DNA of 64,000 bases from Styela clava. Taxonomy: Eukaryota > Chordata > Ascidiacea > Stolidobranchia > Styelidae. Shown piece by piece: positions 58,518 through 64,000 of the stretch. The stretch spans positions 2,604,001 through 2,668,000 of the forward strand of contig NC_135252.1 in NCBI RefSeq assembly GCF_964204865.1, in the 5' to 3' direction. Positions within the stretch are counted from its first letter, which is position 1. Each line of letters begins with the position of its first letter. Position numbers and translations under genes: made by a program. The notes beneath the pieces are model-generated. The model worked only from the letters and a program-made list of their open reading frames with translations. It was not told where the DNA came from and did no database searches.

Positions 58518-61500
58518 TTATGTTATTACATTTCTTCGCCTTCTTGATGGAATTTGTAATACATTTTTGTCTTTTGATTGCTTTTGCATATATTTGACTT
58601 TTCTTCGAGTATACGGCGATGTATCCGTACACGTAATTTCTGGAATTTCCTTAGCAGAATATTTTCGACTACTGTTCTTTTTCTGATTTTGTTGAAAACT
58701 TTGTAAGCAAGTTTCTTGCTGATGTTCATTCGTAATATTTTGATTTTTTCGCTCTTTCGAAGAATCTCCGTCTTCAAGAATGCACGGCCTAAATGACAAG
58801 ACAAAGTAAATATTAAAGTATAAATTATATATTCGTTTATGCATTATTTATTGGAATACATAGAAATCGCTGAACACCACTTTTTTCAATCGGGTAGAAA
58901 TTCCTCGCCAGGAAGGGTAAGAATTTTGCTTTGTATTTGCGTCAGCCTGTAGCATTAATATTCTTCAGTTCGTTCTTATAACTATTATACTTATTTATAC
59001 ACACCACACTACCCAGTACCTAAACTGTACAAAAGAGGAAGTACAACTTGCGCATAACACTAGCTAAGAATCTATTAGAAATTGAACAAATAAAGTAGTT
59101 CTTGTGCATAATGATGTAGGAATAAATGGCTCCGCAACAGGCGAAGGAAGGAATTTGCCGAATAAGGGTTCGGTACAATATTCTTCGTTGCCTATATTTG
59201 TCGAAGAATAATCCAGTTTTTTGATAGTTACAGTAATATCTCATTAATCATTTTTCAAGTATGACAGAATTGAGCAAGGAAGTTACATACTCACAAGGCA
59301 AGATAGCGTAAATTATATATTACTTTCTGATGCCAATTCTACCACGAGCAGAGATCATTATTCGAATATGTTCACGGCAACCTGGACTTATATATTAGAT
59401 ATCCCACCTGTCCCAGGTAATATCCCATAGTACATTGTTTGGGTGAACAGTGGAATCCACTAAGTAAAATAATGATCCAACGTCGTCTGTCCAATTCCGT
59501 CTATTCCCACAAAATGTTCTTGAAATTTTTCGTTTCACCGTTGAATACATTTCTTTAGCTGCATCGAATTTTGACTGAAATAAAAATTTCATTGTTTCAA
59601 TATCTTTGTGTAAAATAGATAAAAAGTATTCTGAATAATATAATTCCCACTACCATTTGTTGGTAATTTTAATAAACTTCCAAATTCATTCAAATCCTTT
59701 TGACGAACGTAGTGGCATCAGAATTCGAAATTTATCATAATCTGCGAATGAAATGGATGCTAGAAATACGCTTGAAATGATATAATAAATTTAATGTGTA
59801 TATCCAATTCACGTGCATTCAAGCTAAAGTCGTCAGTTTACTTACAGCTCTTACCAATAAATAGGAGATATATATATATAATATATATATGGATCGTTTG
59901 GGTCAGCCAAATTCTACACCAAAATACAATAATGGTATGAAGCAGTACCCATGTGGCAAAGTCAAGTGATTACATAGTTTTGGATATCTCTACTGTCTCC
60001 TACGACCTCATCCGACAAAAATATCTTCAGCAACCGTCTTAACAAATACTGTCTTGGGAATATAACTGAAATCATACTGCCCAAGATTACGTTTTCGAAA
60101 TAAAATTAGATGAAGATAAATTTCATACCACAGTCCTATTAAAAACTTGAGATAAATTCACACCTGTTTCAAATCATTTATTACTTCTTTTCTACTGATG
60201 TGCAATGGACCTGCAGTTCCAACACTTTTTATGACTTTAGCTGTTTGTTTGAACCCGCACAACAGCGCCCACTCCTGTGCACAAAAATTTCGACTTCGAT
60301 CTCGTTTTTCTATATCAGAACCTGTGATGAGATATTCAATGTTTATGGTGCATTGCATCGTTGTGAAATATTTTTAATATCTTTTAATGAAATAGAAAAC
60401 GAAAATGGATTTACAGAAGCCTTCCGCTTGTCGCGATATTATCTACATTATTCGTTAGAAATCAACTAACCTGCCAAAACCAAAATTCTTGCGCACAATG
60501 AGTGCCCCCGTAATGCTGCTTTCATTAATGCTGTAACGCCAAGATAATTCTCCGCGTCTACAGCAATATTTTCATAATTCCACAGTAAGAATCGTATTAC
60601 ATTGACATGTCCTAGAATTAGTATTCAAATATACAAAAGGAAGTTTATTTCGACAAAATAACTACTGGAAAAGTTCGACAAGTTATGAACGCAACCATGG
60701 TTGATGGAAGAAAAGTGAAGTACCGTCAAATCAAAAGAGTATTGCACAGGATATTTTAACAGTGACAATAGGTAGAAAAAAGTCACAGAAAAGAGGCAGA
60801 GATTACAGAGCTGCGTGTTAAGAATATAGGAAAAGGGAAAAGAATCGAGCAACACCAAAAATGACAAATTTACCTCCCTGAGCTGCTAACATCAACGCTG
60901 TATTTCCATCTTTGTCCCGTTTATTGATATCCACTTGTGTATTAAATGCGAAATACTTCACAACGGGCATACAACCGCTCATACATGCAACTGTCATCGA
61001 CGGCTACTTGAAAAAAAAATGAGAAAATAACAAAAAACGCATTGTACTCCGGTGAACAAAGGGGAATTACGTTTTTAACGAAAGAAATCGTTTTAAACAA
61101 TGGTAAGATAAAAAAAATAGTCCAAGTTCATGAACATCTGTCTAAATCTAACTGTCGCAAGATTAGTGTTTTTTGATTTCCACAATTAACCGCATGTTAA
61201 TGGTTAACTGCACAATGGTAAAATGGCAAAAACGAAATCTTCCATTATGACAGAAGTATACCCAAAGTATACCAGATTTATGGGCAATCTCTTTATATTA
61301 AGAATAAAGTATTGGTATAATTCAGTTTATAATGTGCGAAGTAATGACGCGAGGCATCAAAATCGGCGATATATTATCTTGACATTTGTGCAACTTTTCC
61401 TTTTTAAAATTTAATAAAAATGTATATTTTCATATATCTTCTCCAGCTGCATTGATAGCTCAAAAGTATTTTCAGGAAAAAGTTTCCGCTATGAATTGAT

Positions 61501-63162
61501 ATGCAAAAACATCACTGGTGGGCAAAAAAAGTGTACATCGTCAACATTGTAGCAGATTCTATTGTAATATATATTATTATCAAATTGAAAAAATATTTTC
61601 GAGATTGTGCACAGACCTGATCATTGCTTGCAAATTTTCCCAGTATTTGACCGATGTGTGCTTCTATTAAAGAGCGAACTGGATTTTCCGTTTCTCTAAA
61701 CATAAAATACGAAATTGGAAACATTTCAGCCCATATAGCCTACAATAGGAATTGACGAGATTTAAGCACAATAATATACCATTTTAATGTCAAATTATAA
61801 AAACTGGTATAATAAGATATGTTGTTTATTTCGGACATCTGTAAAGTATTTGAATTGGTCGAGAAGCCAATTCGAACAAACTTCATTTGAAGGTTCGATG
61901 CAAACCATTTTAATATTACTTTGCGTTTGGATTTTAGTAATAAAATATGAAGACTTGAATGACATCACAAAAATTGTTTTCCTCAATTCTCTGAATGAAC
62001 TCGAAATAAATGTTCGTAGTCATTTTGAATGAACGACAATACATAAAACCTACTTCAAAGATGAACTCATATTTTCCAACAAACATATCAGCTACCCCTG
62101 GGAAATAAAAATAATCCCACTCCATATGCGTCTGTCTAGAATTTACAGTATGGGACATGTTTCCAACCATTCTACTTTCTTTCTACTATTATATTGTTAT
62201 CATTTAATATTTTATAACGAGTAGACATTGATTAATACTGATTCCACATTTGCCCTCATTCAGGTCACACGGAAATTTGGAAAATAAAATAAAAATGACT
62301 AAAATATGTATTGCTGCTAGTATAAGCTGATGTCATTTTAGAAAAAAATTTCGTTTTTAATTTGGCAAGTTTTACGGGGTTCAGACAATTTTAATACACA
62401 CTACCCCATGCCATTCTTTGGTTTCAATACAAAAAAATAGTGTATTGTCAAATGAATGATATTCTGGATTTCCAACCGAGGTTTTATTCATCATATTAAA
62501 TAGCTGATTTATTGTTTTAAGTTCAAATATTGCCTTGTTTTGGTGATTTCCTTACAATTTGAGCACGTCCCATACGATGTTTCCAAAAAATCCCAATTGA
62601 TCACAATGGCACGCAACTGTAGTGTTTTATTACTCATCATGCGTGGTTAATATAGTATCAGAGCTAATATTGTAATAATATCTTAGTCATACATCATTTC
62701 AAGTTTTAAAATTTTGCCATTGTTTCCAAGTAGGTTGAGTCATGCACATACTCATGCGATACTCAGTCTCCACATATAATATTGATGAGCATTGAATATT
62801 TCAAGTAGAACAAGAATTATACATATCTCTTCCTTTTCATTGATTTTAAAGTATCTATTAATCGATGGCATTAATTTAAGTACTTGGATACTCTTAAGAA
62901 AATGGGTTGTTAAAATAAAAATGGTAGGTAGCATTTAATATATACTGAAGTTTAAAACACATTGAACTTACCCACTGTTATTCAGTCCTCCTATTTCTTG
63001 TAGTTCTTGTCCACACTCTGACAAAATTTCGCCTTCATCAGACATTACCTCAACTTTAACACAATCACATTGTCTGTCGATAGGTTCCTTGCATTCTTCG
63101 ATGAATAACTTAGTGTTATTGTTACTATCATTCATTTCAGTGAAACTTGAGTCATGTAGCAT
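58518..63162 (-). CDS. Ankyrin-repeat protein, ANKRD33/ANKRD33B-like (eight exons)
   Basis: Exons in transcript order are 63162-62972, 62174-62054, 61739-61617, 61003-60874, 60611-60471, 60321-60164, 59574-59408 and 58788-58518. Phases are 2, 0, 0, 1, 1, 0, 2, giving 433 residues and a TAA/TGA-type stop at 58518. The N-terminus is acidic (EVMSDEGEILSECGQ). Ankyrin repeats are recognisable in exons 4-6: KRDKDGNTALMLAAQGGHVN, YLGVTALMKAALRGHSLCAR and SDIEKRDRSRNFCAQEWALL. The spacing and the AQEWALL ending recall vertebrate ANKRD33-type proteins. The C-terminus is Lys/Arg-rich and likely disordered (TRRKVKYMQKQSKDK, ending PSRRRRNVIT), possibly nuclear. Ankyrin repeats bind partner proteins; the partner is unknown. 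Exon 7 could also read through its donor to a stop at 59395, giving a shorter isoform. It is convergent with FReD copy 5. Confidence 0.78.
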
Positions 63163-63587
63163 AACTTATGATAAACTTGCATTTTTAGAAAAAATAAAAA
63201 CAAAGTTAGGTTAAATAAACAGAGCAGTTACTGCTGCATAAGAAATTTTGTCCTGTACTATATTACCTGAACGAAAATATCAAATTAAATATCAATAAAA
63301 GCAAATGATTTCATCTGTTCTTATCTCAGAGCAATTGTTGTTAAGTTCTTTCTGTTTCCCGTGACTCCGTTCATAGTTTACAGTAGAAGTGTGCAACTTT
63401 GTAATTTAGTTCAATCTGATTCGTGCGAGTAATCCCAGGCCTTTAGCTTTAACTGAGTCCAATTTATTATCTATGCATATGACGTCACAATACCCTAACA
63501 GCTAGCCTGCGCGGAGCGAACAACGTATTGTCATAAGATCAATAACCAAAACACTTGTGCCTGTAACTATTAGCAAGCTCATGTTAA
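63163..63587. promoter_or_regulatory. Region upstream of the ankyrin gene
   Basis: It should contain the promoter of the - strand ankyrin gene. TGACGTCA (a CRE-like palindrome) lies at 63480-63487. No clear TATA box was identified. Confidence 0.35.
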
Positions 63588-63660
63588 ATAAAGTTGCGGC
63601 CCGCGGTTTCACCCGGTTATTTGTATCTGGCCCCCCTGTAGTAAATTTTGAACACCCCTG
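63588..63660. mobile_element. hAT 3' terminus relic
   Basis: GCGGCCCGCGGTTT and CTGGCCCCCC followed by TTTTGAACACCCCTG is the typical wording of the 3' end of hAT elements. No left partner was found in the window. Confidence 0.5.
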
Positions 63661-64000
63661 GTTTTACAGTACAGTTTTACAGTATATCGAACAATATCGA
63701 AGCTGAGTATATTTTTTCCATGAAATCTAATCTACCGCAAGCTTCCCTCAACCACCTTTCCAAGAATAAAAAAATGTTGTAACGATCAAGTTCCAACCTA
63801 GGGCCTGCTTAATTAAGGTTAAGGTTAATTAAGAACATCAAATTCTCAACGCTACCAACTTAAATAGTACTTGGTGAAACAAAATCTGCACGCACTTTGG
63901 TATTCAAACCTCATAAATACTGCATGTTTTTTTTATCCAAAACAACGAAATCGATTAAGAAAATAAAATGAATGATGTTATCAAATATTCACGACGTCAG
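63661..64000. other. Right edge, no gene seen
   Basis: AT-rich sequence with a small palindromic stretch (CTTAATTAAGGTTAAGGTTAATTAAG, two overlapping halves near 63808). No open frame, splice-bounded exon or repeat with a partner was recognised. Confidence 0.4.

Noticed and set aside
61787-62032. + strand frame over ankyrin gene intron 2
   Set aside because: It lies in an intron and is antisense to the ankyrin gene, without motifs.

Overview
This is a 64-kb stretch of AT-rich metazoan nuclear DNA with multi-exon genes, GT-AG introns, a large satellite array and dense, nested DNA transposons. No bacterial-type gene organisation, CRISPR array or RNA gene was seen. The gene content (a tandem family of secreted fibrinogen-related lectin-like genes and an ankyrin gene resembling ANKRD33/ANKRD33B) fits an invertebrate deuterostome. 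An ascidian tunicate is my best guess, but the species cannot be proven from the window.

Layout. 1-7.3 kb: the last five coding exons and 3' UTR of an unrecognised Ser/Pro-rich protein (+ strand); its first intron here holds one hAT transposon nested in another. 7.4-21.5 kb: three tandem fibrinogen-related (FReD) genes, all + strand and all with the same five-exon structure. 22.6-31.5 kb: one large insertion with pogo-like inverted termini, most of which is a 95-bp satellite. 31.5-37.6 kb: further duplicated spacer and FReD copy 4. 39.6-47.2 kb: a palindromic fold-back element that received a small MITE in one arm and an intact-looking 5.2-kb PIF/Harbinger transposon (HARBI1-like nuclease plus MADF protein). 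48.7-51.5 kb: a pogo/Tigger-type transposon whose transposase has one stop codon, sitting inside a hAT relic. 53.5-57.0 kb: FReD copy 5, with a retroposon carrying only ORF1 in intron 1. 58.5-63.2 kb: an eight-exon ankyrin-repeat gene on the - strand.

The five FReD genes encode 250-261-residue secreted proteins: signal peptide, a short segment with three cysteines (lost in copy 1), a short coiled coil, then a fibrinogen-like domain that starts abruptly at its GWTV motif and so lacks the usual first subdomain. The Ca2+-binding DHDHD loop and the C-terminal disulfide are kept. Copies 2, 4 and 5 form one subfamily and copy 1 another; copy 3 is a mosaic. Shared spacers, including remnants of the neighbouring gene's 3' UTR, suggest repeated duplication of a two-gene block. 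Each locus then gained its own transposons, all in introns or spacers, so exons and splice sites stay intact.

Splice sites, frames and phases were worked out by hand from the sequence. Family names rest on motif recognition, not database searches.
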